A stretch of DNA of 64,000 nucleotides from positions 16,980,154 through 17,044,153 of the forward strand of contig CM068317.1 in the NCBI GenBank assembly GCA_034766995.1. Direction: 5' to 3'. Below the pieces are notes generated by a model. It was not told the DNA's origin, searched no databases, and saw only the letters and a list, made by a program, of their open reading frames with translations. The DNA comes from Acanthacorydalis orientalis (lineage: Eukaryota > Arthropoda > Insecta > Megaloptera > Corydalidae). Of the stretch, positions 22,948 through 35,888 are shown in pieces. Position 1 is the first letter of the stretch; the number at the start of each line of letters is the position of its first letter. The position numbers and the translations under genes were made by a program.

Positions 22948-23475
22948 ATTAGGAGGTAATATTGAAAGAAGCTGTTTTTTGTGGGTATATTTTGAGCATT
23001 TTTATTAAAAAAAATGTGTGAATACATTAATCAAAGTATTTGTCCTCGGAAGTGATGTCTTTTTCCCACTTTTCTAGAAGAAGTTCAATTCCGCGACAAA
23101 AGAATGGCCTGTCTTTTGAGACAATTCATTCATCAACACAATTTTCGATTTTTTTGTAGTTATGGAAATGTGTATCTTCCAAAACATGTATCGATAGAAT
23201 AGATAGTAATCGCTTGGGATCAACTCTTGAGAATACGCTAGGTGTGGGAGAACCTCCCATTTGAGCTCCATCAGTCTTTGTTTCACGGCTATGGCAACAT
23301 GAGGCCGATCGTTGTTTTGAAGAATCACTTTTCGGCGATTTGATGCAAATGATTGTCGTTTTTGCATAAAATTAACATTCAAACGCTCCAATTGTTCTCG
23401 ATAATGTTCGGCGGTGATTGGTTCCTTCGGGTTCAACAGCTCATAATACACGGCAACCTCCATATCCCATCAAAT
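22948..23475 (-). pseudogene. Mariner transposase relic (fourth type), C-terminal half
   Basis: The minus-strand open segment 23074-23463 keeps a long readable stretch: AVYYELLNPKEPITAEHYRE, then QLERLNVNF and KVILQ. The second catalytic site reads NNDRPHV instead of HDNARPHV, so its Asp is Asn. The third Asp is kept in IPSDYYLF, preceded by LKWEVLPH. Upstream, just before the open segment, MLSI-stop-WDME matches the conserved Trp motif region. The right end is truncated inside the coding region, and the left end near 22948 (ttaggaggtaatatt) may be the 3' terminus. The YYELL motif suggests an irritans- or mauritiana-like group, tentatively. Confidence 0.82.
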
Positions 23476-23590
23476 AGAGAGCATTGCTCCTATTAATAAA
23501 AATAGTTAGATAAATATTTTCAAATTTTGTTGTTAAATTTTAAAAACCAAGTTGCGTTTTCTCTTTTTTACTCTCTCTTCATATATATAA

Positions 23591-23600
<10 letters not shown>

Positions 23601-23636
<36 letters not shown>

Positions 23637-24869
23637 CAGTACATTAATAATATATTACAATTATGTTAGTACATTACATATTTTAAATTAATTGTTACTT
23701 AATATAAATAATTGTAAGCAAATGTAATTTTATGAAATGAAATGTTTTATTACTAGAAAATGAAAAAAAAATAAGAAACTTGACTTTTATAAAGTATGAT
23801 CAAAATGATGCCCTGTTGTATTTAAACAATTGTTAATTCCACGTATCATATTATTTTATTCTCATTAATATTTTCTGTCGTCTGTTCATAATCTAGTGGA
23901 TATAATTCTTCGACAGTCATATTGATTTCACTTTTATAAAATAGTATATTAGTGGATGTTAATTGAGAAAAAGGCGTATACGCTGTATAATATGTTCTTC
24001 TATCACAATACGTCCTAAGTACATAATGAGTAAATAATATATAATTTTCAATTCCTGTTCGCAAAAATATTTCTAAACACTTTTATACAATTCATATAAA
24101 TAGTCTTAACTTTTTTATATAAGCTGGTTAGCTTTTCATAACAATGAACAATCAATGTGGTTCACACTATATTTGTGGTTAGAAACAATTGATTTATACT
24201 ACAGAATGAATTAAGATATTTTTACGGAGCAGAACACTTTAAACGATTTGAACACGCAATTACTTACGGATTCACCATATAAATTCTTTTTATTTAAAAA
24301 TGAACAATTATTTTAATGGCCAGTTTTACCATGCGAAGCATTCCTATAAATTGTTTAATGTATTCTGGTAAAATACAGTACCAATGTCAAGTATATGATT
24401 TTGATACAGCATATCTTTTCATACAGAACATACAGGTCTATCTTTTGACAAAGAGTATCTTAAAGCAATCATTTTGTGAAGTATATTTCAATAATAAGTG
24501 GTTAAAAAAGTTTAAATTTGATGGTTGGAAACAATATTTGTTAATTTGACAAGATAAAATTTTATATTTTTATAAATATTTATTTCTTTTAGAAACGAAT
24601 ATTCAAATATTCAATTAGTCAAATTGCACAGAAAAATAATATACAATATGATTAAATGTAATATATATATATATATATATATATTCAAAATATTTTAGTA
24701 AAATAAGTAAAAATACTCTTACTAATCAAAAATACTTATTAAAACATATTTAAATGTAAATACAATAAGTATTAAAGCAAAGCTTTCAATGATATTGAAA
24801 ACAAAAGTAGAAATAAACATACATATTTAAAATTAAGTTTTCTCATAATAAGTAGCACGAATATGTATA

Positions 24870-24911
<42 letters not shown>
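23601..24911. other. AT-rich stretch with three (TA)n arrays and two unassigned ORFs
   Basis: TA arrays lie at 23601-23633, 24662-24684 and 24875-24911. A minus frame at 23846-24064 includes EINMTVEELYPLDYEQ and a plus frame at 24316-24549 includes INCLMYSGKIQYQCQVYDFD. Neither is low complexity, but I recognise no family and see no clear splice or promoter signals, so they are not called as genes. Confidence 0.45.
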
Positions 24912-24914
<3 letters not shown>

Positions 24915-26234
24915 GAAATATAAAGCTTTCTGGAATAGATTCAAAACTTATTAGTTTCAACGTAACATTATAAGTACATAAATCTTCTTAAATAATTATT
25001 CCGCTTAACATAATTCTCAGTGATACATGTATTGTTCAAATTCAGAAGCTTCCAAACGTAATCTATTTTATGAAGCTTTAACAGTTATGTAAAAATTTCA
25101 TGAGTATGAATTAATTTAACGATGATTATAAAGTATTTGCATTAATAATATTTTATTTCATATCCGTGTATATTAAAAATTATTTAAAGAAAAAGGCAAT
25201 ATTTTGAAAAGTTTTTGTATTGATTAAAATATATATATGAATAGTAAATAAAAAATGACCTTTTTTTAAAAATATTGAATTTCTCCTTATATGATAATTC
25301 TTTGCAAATAAATAACATTTTTATTAAATATTTTATTACGACTAGTGTCATGATACTGACAGTCATTTATTAAGTAAAAATTAGTTTCATTGAGTGGAAC
25401 TCATTTATTATTTTATCATGAAATTCTCTTAGATGTTATCGAGACTTACTCATATATCATTTTCCACAGTTAACATTATACGAATTTTGAACAGAAAATA
25501 ATATTTCTATTTAATAAACAATATTTATTGCATTCAAGGAAAAGAAAGTTTTACAAAAAAGACAAAATTTATAGCCAGTGGTTTTAATAATGGTTGTAGC
25601 TGTTAATTATAATTCATCGATTCACAACACTGAATATTGACTTTAGACTTTGATAATAATTTTATACTATTTAAAAACTATATGGCTAACTGAGAGTGTT
25701 CCAATATTATCAATATAATTTAAAAGATAAAGATAATATTTGTCTTAAATTGACGAAATTTTTATATTTTGGCATAAACCCAAAAAAAAACCTTTTTTAT
25801 GGGTTTTGAACCCTTTTTTATGTATCTATTTTGAAGCAAAGTATAACCATTCTTTGCTTCAAAATAGAAAAGTTTTGTTGTTCTTGACATATGTGTTCTA
25901 ACTTTCAACCTTATTATTGATTTTTACATGCATCATTTTCATATGACCTAAGTTTATTGGTAAAATTTAAGTTTATAACAAGGAAATAAGTATAAAACTA
26001 TCTGACAATAATTACTGTTCAATCATGAAAAGGTCCTAGCGAGCATAAATATAAGTGGGTAAATGAATGCTTACAACAAAGTTTAATAACTTGTAGATTT
26101 ATAAAATATAGTACAATTTTCATTTTTTAATAATTACACAATTCTTATTCGAACATTTACCTGTTTTTCGATATATTTTTTAAATTTTATAAATAGATCA
26201 TTTATCAAAAAAAATGAGATTAAGTCTTAATATC
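24912..26234. other. AT-rich stretch with a perfect hairpin
   Basis: ctattttgaagcaaag (25826-25841) is perfectly complementary to 25852-25867 around a 10-base loop. Just before it, the words accttttttatgggttttgaa and accctttttta form a short imperfect tandem duplication. Nothing else was seen. Confidence 0.6.
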
Positions 26235-26780
26235 TTAAATTGTCAGAAAAATAAATGCGGTTTATGACCTTTAAACTCATATACATTTCTCTCAGCTAAT
26301 TATTAACTTTATGAATCGAAATAAGCACCACTAGAATCGACACATTTTTGTCAATTAACCACTCAAACATCCTCACACCTTCAGTTGATTGTTATAAACT
26401 GAAGAAAACCTGCGAATTTCTTCATTTTCAAGGCTGTCGTCTTCAGTACGAATTTTTTGGGACCACCATTGCAACTTACGTTTCTTAACTGCATCCACAC
26501 CAAAATCATCGTTTAGTTAAAGAACAAATTCTGCTGCTTTACCACCCGTTTTGAACTCATAAGAAAATTTTTCTCATTTGCTCCTTTTTCATCTTTCATT
26601 CAATAAACTAATTTGAAATAAAATTAATAATAAAACCAAAGTCGATGTTACCAAAATATAGAGCGAAAATGCAGTATAAAATTATATTAACATGAACACG
26701 ATGAAACGACACATTCATTGAAACAAATTAAGGTTAGAATTCAGAAATCAAAAACCGCAATTATTTTCCTACCAACGTAA
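26235..26780 (-). mobile_element. Hsmar1-like mariner, short internally deleted copy
   Basis: Both ends are present: aagaaaaata..gcggtttatgacc-type left end (26235-26275) and caattattttcctaccaacg ending at 26780. Only about 546 bp remain. On the minus strand the 5' leader, MEKEQ-like start (near 26594) and part of the N-terminal domain are kept, then the sequence jumps to the last coding codons and the 3' leader. The catalytic core is absent. The deletion junction falls near 26370-26385 and differs from the other short copies. Confidence 0.82.
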
Positions 26781-27158
26781 AACTATTAAAAAAATTATTA
26801 TACTGTTTTGACATAGGCATTAATTTTTAACCTATAAAATTTGAGAACTAATTACTTTTTCTTGTCAAATAGTAAATATATTCAACTGACCTCTTCATAC
26901 ATAAATATATTTTTGTATACGAACTGATTTATCACATAAGTATACAAACAATTATGGTAATAGTCGATAAAGTTGCTTTTATAAATTGATTTTTTTTGTA
27001 AATTATAGTTTTTATGTAGTAAATAAATATATTACTTTTTTCTTTCAATTGGGATTAAATTAATCATAAGTTAGTAGTTATTTTTACAATTATTTAAGTA
27101 ACAAAAAATAACTAATTTCTCTACAATTTTAAATGAAACCAACAAGAATAAATTTATA

Positions 27159-27221
<63 letters not shown>

Positions 27222-27356
27222 ATGTCATAATTCCATGGTAAAATATTATCTAATTTCTTAATAATACGCACTGTGTTCTTTACTTATAATAAAATACTTG
27301 TCTCGCTTCAATAGATAGAGTTATACGTGGTTTAATATTGTATAATCTATAGGAAT
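26781..27356. repeat. AT-rich stretch with a (TA)n array
   Basis: The array lies at 27167-27218; the rest shows no feature. Confidence 0.7.
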
Positions 27357-27360
27357 GTAA

Positions 27361-27585
27361 CCCTTTGTTGGCTGAATTAATTAAAATGCAAAATAGAACA
27401 ATAGAAATGTTATTATGGAAAAGAATCATATTTGAAAACAAAAAAAAATAGATTTTTTTGAAATAGATTAAAATTTACAATAGTTTTTTTTATTTCGTGC
27501 ATGGAAATCCATTGAAATGAATGATGAATCATTGATTATTTAATATCAGTTGTTGTGTATGGCAGTACACAAAGTACACAAAGGG
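27361..27585. mobile_element. Candidate piggyBac-type MITE
   Basis: The left end reads ccctttgttgg after GTAA (27357-27360). The right end reads acacaaaggg before TTAA (27586-27589). Reversed, it gives ccctttgtgt, so eight terminal bases match exactly. TTAA targets and ends beginning CCC are piggyBac traits. The 225-bp interior is non-coding. The left target being GTAA rather than TTAA weakens the call. Confidence 0.4.
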
Positions 27586-28004
27586 TTAAATACTGAAGCT
27601 TCATAAAATGACCATGAATATTCGGTAGAGTGATTTATTTTTATTCTTATTATTTATTTTCGAATTATAAACATATAAGTAATGAGCAATTAGTTCGTGG
27701 CCTCCACACAAATTAGTACCAACTAAAACGAAAAATATTATTTTATGATGAAAGTCAAATAAAATTGGGTCAGGTGACGTTGTATCAGATTGTAAGGTTG
27801 AATGAAATTTATCAGACTAGGTCAATCTAAACAACCAGTCTTTTATGTTATTTTGTTTTTTATTTCATATTGTCTTTTTTTGTTGTGTTTCCAAAAATAT
27901 CATTTATTGCAAGAATTAATTTTATGATTAAATGCTTTTATGTCGTAATAAAACTAGTTGTTTTATGCTATAACTGATCACAAAAAAAAATGTATATCTA
28001 TCTA

Positions 28005-28135
<131 letters not shown>

Positions 28136-28242
28136 CAGACTAATTAACAGGTGAGTTAACGAAATCAAAATTTTTATTAAAAATCAATTGAAAAACCTCT
28201 ATCTAGCAGTGGATGGACAGAAGTTGATTATGATTATTATGG

Positions 28243-28281
<39 letters not shown>

Positions 28282-28284
<3 letters not shown>

Positions 28285-29803
28285 TAAGAGAGAGAGATAT
28301 AGAATAGGATTGCTTACAAAATTCATTAGATATAAACAAATTTTTTACTTTTCTTCTTAATGGAAATATTTTTACCTCTATTTTTCGTTAAGTGAATTGT
28401 TTTATCTTGTCTAAAAAACAGGATTTCACAATAAATAAAACCAGAACGTTAAATAAATATAAAATAAGTAATAATCTGTTCTTCCACTTTCCAAAAAGCA
28501 TCAACTAAATGTTATACAGATTGATTACCCTTTTCAATTAATGTATATTTTACATTTGTGGATTTTAAATACATATTCATTGACTTTTTTGTTTAAGTTT
28601 CTATATATTGGCGAATGCTCGGAACAATTGTTCCGCTGCTCCATATTACATATTTATTATTTAGTGTTATTTTTTTAAAAAATAAGCAACATAAAATCTT
28701 TATTGCCGTTTTCTACTCCATTTTTTAAGTTATCCTACTCATATATTGTTAAGATCAGTCTTAGCTCTTAAATTATTTTTTCTATTATCTGAATGACAGT
28801 ACCATAAATTATAGAAAATGACTGAATATCTGAAACTAGGCATATAACTTATCAGTCCAAAAATAAATTTTACATTGTTCCGAGAATCCATTCATGTTTA
28901 GTATATCTTTATAAATTATAGATAAACTATCTCGAACTTAAAATTACTGTTCTAGAATGAAATACTATTTACTTAAGTTTAAAAAATGATCAAATGTAAA
29001 CTTATAAAATAAGTTGGTTTATCAGCATTAAACGATTCGCTTGTTTTTTATTATTTAATAAAATATAAATCAAAAGTAAAAATAATTTTTAAGTTATGAT
29101 TGTATTAACTCCGATAATTTTTTTTTATGTTAAACTCTTTTCTAGAAATTTTTCCTAAGGCAACGTTCTTATGTACATGAAACCCTTAAATTAAATCCAG
29201 TGCACTGAAATTTTTTAAAAGTTTTAGAATTTTAATAAATTTTAAATGAAACAACATTCTGCTTAAAACACATTTTAACTTCTTTGGTATTTAAACCAAT
29301 TAAAAATAGCTACTTCTACATTTTGGTACCTATTAAATTTAATACTATACTTTATGGATCATATAAAGTTACTATAAGATAAAAACCATCTTAGCACTTG
29401 ATTAGATATACTATGGAACAAAAATAACAACAATCATCAAATTTAAGGCCTGCATAAAAAATTTATAAATAAAATTTGTGTAAACAGAAATCATGATTTA
29501 CCAAGTTAACATTAGGTCTTATGAAATAGTATATATATATATATATATATATATATAATGCATGTATGCATGTATATATGTATGTATATATGTATATATA
29601 TATATATATATAATTAGAAATGTTTATGTGACTTACGTTTCTAACTACGGTAGATGGTAGATTGTGTCTCGTTATTCTTATTGTGATTTGTTTTCATAAT
29701 TGGAAGGAAAATAAGGGGTGATAAATTATTTCATTGTTAATATGCAAATATGTAAAAACTATGTTTTGTACATATGTAAGATGTATTTTTGATATTGTTA
29801 TAC

Positions 29804-29847
<44 letters not shown>

Positions 29848-30284
29848 GGTGCGTGTAACACTGCACATGCGCCAAAAGTGAATTTTTTTTTGCCGTCGGT
29901 TGAAATGTGAAGAGTTTTAAGAGCATAGTAACATGCATGATAAATGAATGATTTTGTTTTTGTTCATTATTTTGATAATCAGTATAGGAGAGAGCATCAA
30001 AAGTACAATTTAGTATAAGATGAAGACAGTAAATATAAAACAAAAATTGAATTAGAAAATTAATATTTTTTTATTATATTTCATCAACTCCATAATTTCT
30101 TCTAGTGATGATTCAATTAGTACAACTTATACTATGGACTTAAGATAACTGAAATATGAAATGTATGTTTTGGATTGTATCCTATATGTTTGAATTGTAT
30201 GGCGAAAAAATAGTATTTATAATAGTATTCGATTTCGTTATTGCAATTATGGAAGCAGTAGTCATATATAAATTAAATAATTAA
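28282..30284. other. AT-rich stretch with TA/ATGT arrays, no gene seen
   Basis: TA and GTAT-type arrays lie at 29531-29611 (with gcatgtatgcatgtat inside) and 29804-29845. The rest is AT-rich sequence without coding signals. Confidence 0.55.
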
Positions 30285-30645
30285 TATAGTAGTAGTTACA
30301 TATAAATTAAGTTTTTCGTGTAGAATATTAACAAGTGGTGCTGAATCTTCTGAGGCGAATTGACATTAAAAATTCCCACTTAAAATCATTGGTAGTTTAT
30401 CCTCTTCTCTACTAAGTAACGCTACACCTCCATGAGTGTACGGTAGTAATAAACGGTGTATAAAGTAGATTAATTATCCATTTTTGATTGGGAGAAATGT
30501 AAATCGCTACAATTATAATTGTACTATAATTATATTTTCCATCTTTCATTTTACACTCAGCAATGGAGAATTCACCAACTGCTGTTATCGTCGCACCAAA
30601 TACCTGGAATTGTGCAACAGTCATATCTATGATACGAAGTAACAA
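30285..30645 (-). pseudogene. Endonuclease-like domain fragment of a Helitron/PIF1-type element
   Basis: The minus-strand frame 30412-30645 reads AQFQVFGATITAVGEFSIAE, then IIIVAIYISPNQ. After two stops and a frame change it continues LPMILSGNF (the catalytic GDFN box with Asp changed to Asn) and FASEDSAPLVNILHEKLNL. The order of beta-strand, YISPNQ and SGDFN is that of an exonuclease-endonuclease-phosphatase fold, seen in insects mostly fused to PIF1-like helicases of Helitrons. No helicase or Rep part is present here. It might instead come from a LINE endonuclease. It is broken and too short to act. Confidence 0.6.
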
Positions 30646-31469
30646 TGTTAACTAAACCAGCGTTCACTTCTTCTATCTACGCATAAGCCATCATCTCTAA
30701 CTTTCTACTCCTCACTTCACATCATAACAACGATCGTTTCACTTTTTCGTCTCGGCCTTGAAAATTTACTCCCAACTCGGCTAAGGAAGTTTCACTTAAA
30801 AAAATCCTAGTGTTAGTAAGTCTGAATTCCATTGATATAATGGGTATTGTAGAAAAAGTTCACTCCTTTTTAAAATCATGGTATAAATATATAAACAGAA
30901 GAAGTATTGAATCAGAATATTTAATAAATTTGATTGAAGTTGGTTAGACATAAATTGTAGAATATAAAATATAATTAAAAATCACATATAGATAATATAT
31001 ACTTACGTTATTCGATAAGGCATTATTTTTTGTTGCTGTATAACGTGATATCTTGTTTACTTTTTAATATCTGATGGTATTTCAGTTTCATTACTATTTA
31101 CTGACAACTTAGCCGTGCTTACTAATGAACATGAGGAACATCTGCACTAAAATACCTTGATCATAGAAAACTGGTATCAAGTCAAGTACAAATATCTTGG
31201 TTAACTACTATTGGACACTAAATAGAAACACTGCATAACAAATAGCATTCTTTATAATTAATATAAATATACTTATAGGCGTCTAAAAAGAAAAAAGATA
31301 AAAAAGTCTGATCCCTTAAGTAACTTCATACGATAGATTTTTTTTAATTTGTAACGGGTTCAATGCAATAAAATATTTTAAAAATAACCTGATTTAAATT
31401 GCATAATAGATGAAAAGTATTTGTTTGTCATCCAGTATTATATTAAGTTCAACTTTCGATAGTAATAAT

Positions 31470-31521
<52 letters not shown>

Positions 31522-32918
31522 GTCATTGTATGCGTAAATACTATTTATTTTCCATTTTAAACTGACACATTTTATAATTAAAAAAAAAATATAAATATGA
31601 CATATTTGGTGAAATATTACATTCATCAAAATAACTATGCGAAAATTTAAGGTGATGTCTTGTTATAATATCTTTAGTATTTAGGAAAACTATTTGTCGA
31701 ATTCTATGAAGTAAATCAAGTTGGTAGAAGTTTGTATTCAATTACAGTCATGCTAAATATGGTATGTGTTGAAGAAAACACGCGAATCATCGGATATTGA
31801 ATGGAAACCGTTTTCTTCTGTTTTATTTTGGCGGTTAAAAAGTTATGCTCATAAAAGTGTGAAAAAGAAGCGATACGATCATTAGTACTACAAGAAATTG
31901 AATAATATTAATAATTTTTTTATAAATACTCATGATGAGCATGACACTTTTCAATTGTAGTACAGGTCATACTTAAAAGTAAAATTTCACTCATAAAATA
32001 GGATGCGTGTTATTTCTTTTAAAATTGAAAATAAATTATAATTATATATTTTTTTACATATGTTTTGTAAACTTCTTTGTGATTATTCATAAATGATTTT
32101 TAAATATTAATTATTTTCAATTAAATTAATATCAACCAAAAAATGTTCTTAATTCAAAGATATTTTATTCAAAAAATTCTTACAGTTAATTGCATATTAG
32201 TATTTTAACGCATCATAATTATCATTTTTTTAATTTCTGTATTCTTTACAAAAATACACTAAAAATATATTAATATAAAGATATAAAGCAATAAAAGGTA
32301 AGTAATTTCAAAAGGTTACAGATGATAAAAATTCTTCATTGTTCAATATATAATAATAAATATATTAACTAGTTTATTAAGAAGATGAAATTTTATTTAA
32401 GAAATATGGTGTTATGTATTGTATAAGATAAAACATATCATTCATATAATATTTTTATTAAGTTATATATATATAATATATATATACATTATATATAATA
32501 TATAAGTATATATATATATATTTATTTATATACAAACAATTGTGTATAGAAAAACATTCTTTCATTTAATATTATTATTATTTTGCAATAAAACGAATTT
32601 TCCATCATTTTTTAAAGTAATAAATAACTAGAATAATTTCACATCAAGAACAGCCTTCGAAATTATTTATGGCTGCAATATTAAAAATAAAGTACTATTA
32701 AAAAGTAAAGGAATTATACACAATAAAAAATAACAGCGCGAAGAACACGGAGCACATTTATATAATATGAAGTCGGTTCAAACACATGCAAAAGTATTAT
32801 TTTGTGTATTATTGCAACCATAATTCCACTGTGTACGTTCTAATAAAGGATTATATAAAAGTAAGATTGCTTTTTGAATTTTAAACCTTCATATAATTAT
32901 GTATGAGTATATATATTA

Positions 32919-32979
<61 letters not shown>

Positions 32980-33183
32980 ACTAGATGTACATAAATATAC
33001 ATGCATACGTAGGTATACTATTAGCTTCTTGTAATAAGATTTTAATCCTTATTGTTTTAAATTATACCTTTTGTATGATAACAGAATTATAAAATAACGA
33101 CTGTTAACGAGCTTAGATAATTGCGTTTCGTGTAGTATTTTATAATACACTATATTTAACACATGGTGTCTTGTATACAATAA

Positions 33184-33255
<72 letters not shown>

Positions 33256-33474
33256 TCGGTGTTTCAAGTATTTTTGTGTGATATAAAATAAGGTATCTAT
33301 ATTTAATACAAAACATTAAGTATAAAAATGAAGGATTTGACGAATAAACGTAATCATTCTGTACTTACAGTCCGTATAAAATCATTAGAATATAATAAAC
33401 TGTCATAATCGATAGTAAAGTTAAATAGAACTAGAAAGTAGTGTCGAGTATTAAGAGTAAATTTGACTGAACAC

Positions 33475-33532
<58 letters not shown>

Positions 33533-33775
33533 AATGAACAGTTTCATTTCAATTAAGTGGCATTTCTGTGTTGTATTTATTTTTTAATTATATAATAAAA
33601 AATTTAAACCACGATATGTGTATACATGTTAATATTTTTAATTTTTCATCATTCAATTTTAATAAGAATGAAACTACTAACTTAATAAAACATGTTATAG
33701 CAGTACAACTTATAGAAAGATATTTATCTAAGATGCAAAAAAATTAGCAAATAATCCACCGCATTAAAGTTACAT
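30646..33775. other. AT-rich stretch with several long (TA)n arrays
   Basis: A slightly GC-richer patch at 30655-30800 (tcgtctcggccttgaaaatt) has no recognised motif. TA arrays lie at 31477-31518, 32467-32525 (compound), 32910-32975 and 33186-33256. No gene seen. Confidence 0.55.
33479..33532. repeat. (TC)n(TA)n compound microsatellite
   Basis: About 29 bases of TC followed by about 25 of TA, similar in design to the arrays at 9341 and 53054. Confidence 0.96.
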
Positions 33776-33920
33776 TTCTTGTCCTTGCAATTACTATGCG
33801 AATTACTTCTTGCACTACCGGTTTTGTCTATCAACATCTTCAAGTGAATGTCGATCTAGACGTTGATAGATGAAACTGGTATTTGAAAAAAAATCAAATA
33901 GTGACCATAAGGACAGGAAG
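33776..33920. repeat. Long imperfect hairpin (about 60-bp arms)
   Basis: The left arm starts cttgtccttgcaattactat and ends taccggttttgtctatcaac (33816-33835). The right arm is its imperfect reverse complement: gttgatagatgaaactggta (33862-33881) and tagtgaccataaggacagg near 33899-33918. The loop is about 25 bases. The length and imperfect pairing are compatible with a small inverted-repeat element or a miRNA-type precursor; the sequence alone does not decide. Confidence 0.6.
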
Positions 33921-34140
33921 CATAATTTAAAATCCTAGTACACATGTATGAAATATATTACAATTCCTATTTCGATGAAAGAATACAGCCACAGAAAATC
34001 TGGGAAATTGAATAAACTATAGTAACAAATTATAATGAATATAATTTTGTAACAGTATTTAAATGAATAGTTTATTTGTATTTAAAGTGTCTAATTTGTC
34101 ATAGAGATTGGTTTAATTTTAGAGATACATACTAGCTAAT

Positions 34141-34883
34141 TTAGGTTAGTAGGAAAATAATTTCGGTTTTGTTTTCTGAATTCTAACCTTATTTTTTTAA
34201 TGATAGTGTTATTTCGTCGTATTCATGTTAATATCATTTTAAAGTACATTTATCGACCTGTATTTTGATAACACCGACTTTGGTTTTATTATTAGTTTTG
34301 CTTAAAATTGAGAAATTGAATTAAAGATGGAAAAGATGCAAATAAGAGCATTTTTGTTTGAGCTCAAAACGGGTGGTAAAGCAACAGTCCCATGAAAATG
34401 ATAATGACTGTTGGGTGTATGCGTTCGGTATAATCAACTACAATTTTTTGAATTTTGACGAACCCATTACAACTGAGAGTGATTTTCAAAAAATTGACAA
34501 AATGCACTAAGAACTATGACGTTTGGTTCCGCACTAGTCATTCGAAAAGTTCCAATCCCGGTGCACGATAATACACGACCACACGTCGCACGATTGATCC
34601 TCCAAAAGTTAAATGAATTGGGCTATGAAACATTGCCTCATCCATTATACTAACCAGTCATCTAACCAACAGATGGTCAGTTGTTTAAACATTTCAACAA
34701 CTTCTTACAGGATGAGGTCTTCAACAACCAAGCTGCTGCCGTAAGTGCATTTCGAGATTTTATCGACACTCTAGTACTCCGGAATTTTACACCACCGGGA
34801 TAAATAAGCTTATAACTAATTGGCAAAAAATTCTCAATTCTAATGGTACTTATTTCGATTAATGAAGTTAATTATTAATCGAG

Positions 34884-34928
<45 letters not shown>

Positions 34929-34969
34929 TTTAAATATCATAAACCGCAATTATTTTTCGAGCACCCTAA
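34141..34969 (+). mobile_element. Hsmar1-like mariner, internally deleted, with (TA)n in its 3' leader
   Basis: It starts ttaggttagtaggaaaataa at 34141 and ends gagcaccctaa at 34969. The reading frame starts MEKMQIRAFLFELKTGGKAT (34327) and then jumps over the rest of the DNA-binding domain and the first catalytic Asp. It resumes with FGIINYNFLN. The second Asp is kept (HDNTRPHVA) and the third too (PTDGQLFKHFNNFLQ), though with stops between. In the 3' leader a (TA)n array (34887-34925) stands where other copies have a short gtata, so the array grew after insertion. Confidence 0.87.
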
Positions 34970-35409
34970 TGCAATAAAAACCTATAGCGTTAGATGTACC
35001 ACATAGTTTTACTAAATGAAATATTATTTTCATTTTCCAATATTTTACTAAGATATGTTTTCTTCAAATAATATAAAAATAACCATCTTGGCTATCTTTA
35101 GTACTTAATAATATATAAGTACAAATTAAATGCATAAATCGCTCTTTCGTTTGGCTTAAAAGTTGTAATGTTATCTTACGTGAAAATGAATTAATACTAT
35201 TAAGATAATAATTCGAATTGATATTCATAATTCCAACAAAATACTTTCCATTGATTTAAATATTGTACTCTTTTACATAAATCACGCACTATATTCTTCG
35301 TATTGTTTATTAATAGAAAATTTCCCTAATTTATATTTACACGTTTTTATTTAATATTACTTTTTCTAAACAGTATAAAGTCCGTAAATTTTACATCTGT
35401 TTATTTCTA
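34970..35409. other. AT-rich stretch, nothing seen
   Basis: No coding signal, array or terminal repeat. Confidence 0.6.
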
Positions 35410-35505
35410 TCAGTCTCAGAGGAAAAGATGTAGGAAAAAGAATCATAATGTGAAGATATCTTCACATTGTGATTCTTTTTCCTACATCTTTTCCTCTGAG
35501 ACTGA
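35410..35505. repeat. 96-bp near-perfect palindrome
   Basis: Positions 35410-35457 and 35458-35505 are reverse complements with no spacer. The left arm begins tcagtctcagaggaaaag and the right arm ends cttttcctctgagactga. I count one mismatch in 48 (t at about 35446 against the complement of g). No target duplication flanks it. Such a structure is unlikely by chance and either arose recently or is kept by selection or gene conversion. It could be a snap-back replication product, a minimal foldback element or the stem of a hairpin RNA. Palindromes are also prone to assembly artefacts. Confidence 0.95.
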
Positions 35506-35768
35506 TTTATTGACTGCTATATTCTAGAGAATATTTAAATGATTTGAATCAATGAAATTCGTGGCATACTAACAATTATTGAAACAATGTATTTCAATAG
35601 CATACAATATCATATTATATAGGAGCATCTCGAGATATACATGTCAATTTGATGGGAAAACGATAACTGTTGTCAACTAAATGGTCCCACATTTACTAAT
35701 CTTAAATCCAGGGTGGCGATGCAAAATCGGTATTGATCATGTGCTGATAAATGATCTAAGAGTGTGAA

Positions 35769-35773
<5 letters not shown>

Positions 35774-35800
<27 letters not shown>
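35774..35800. repeat. (TA)n microsatellite
   Basis: Short TA array of about 26 bases. Confidence 0.9.
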
Positions 35801-35803
<3 letters not shown>

Positions 35804-35888
35804 AATAATATTTAATTAAAAATAAATGTATTTAAAACTTTATTCATTTACCTATAAAATAACATAAACTCTTTTACTAAAACTCTAC

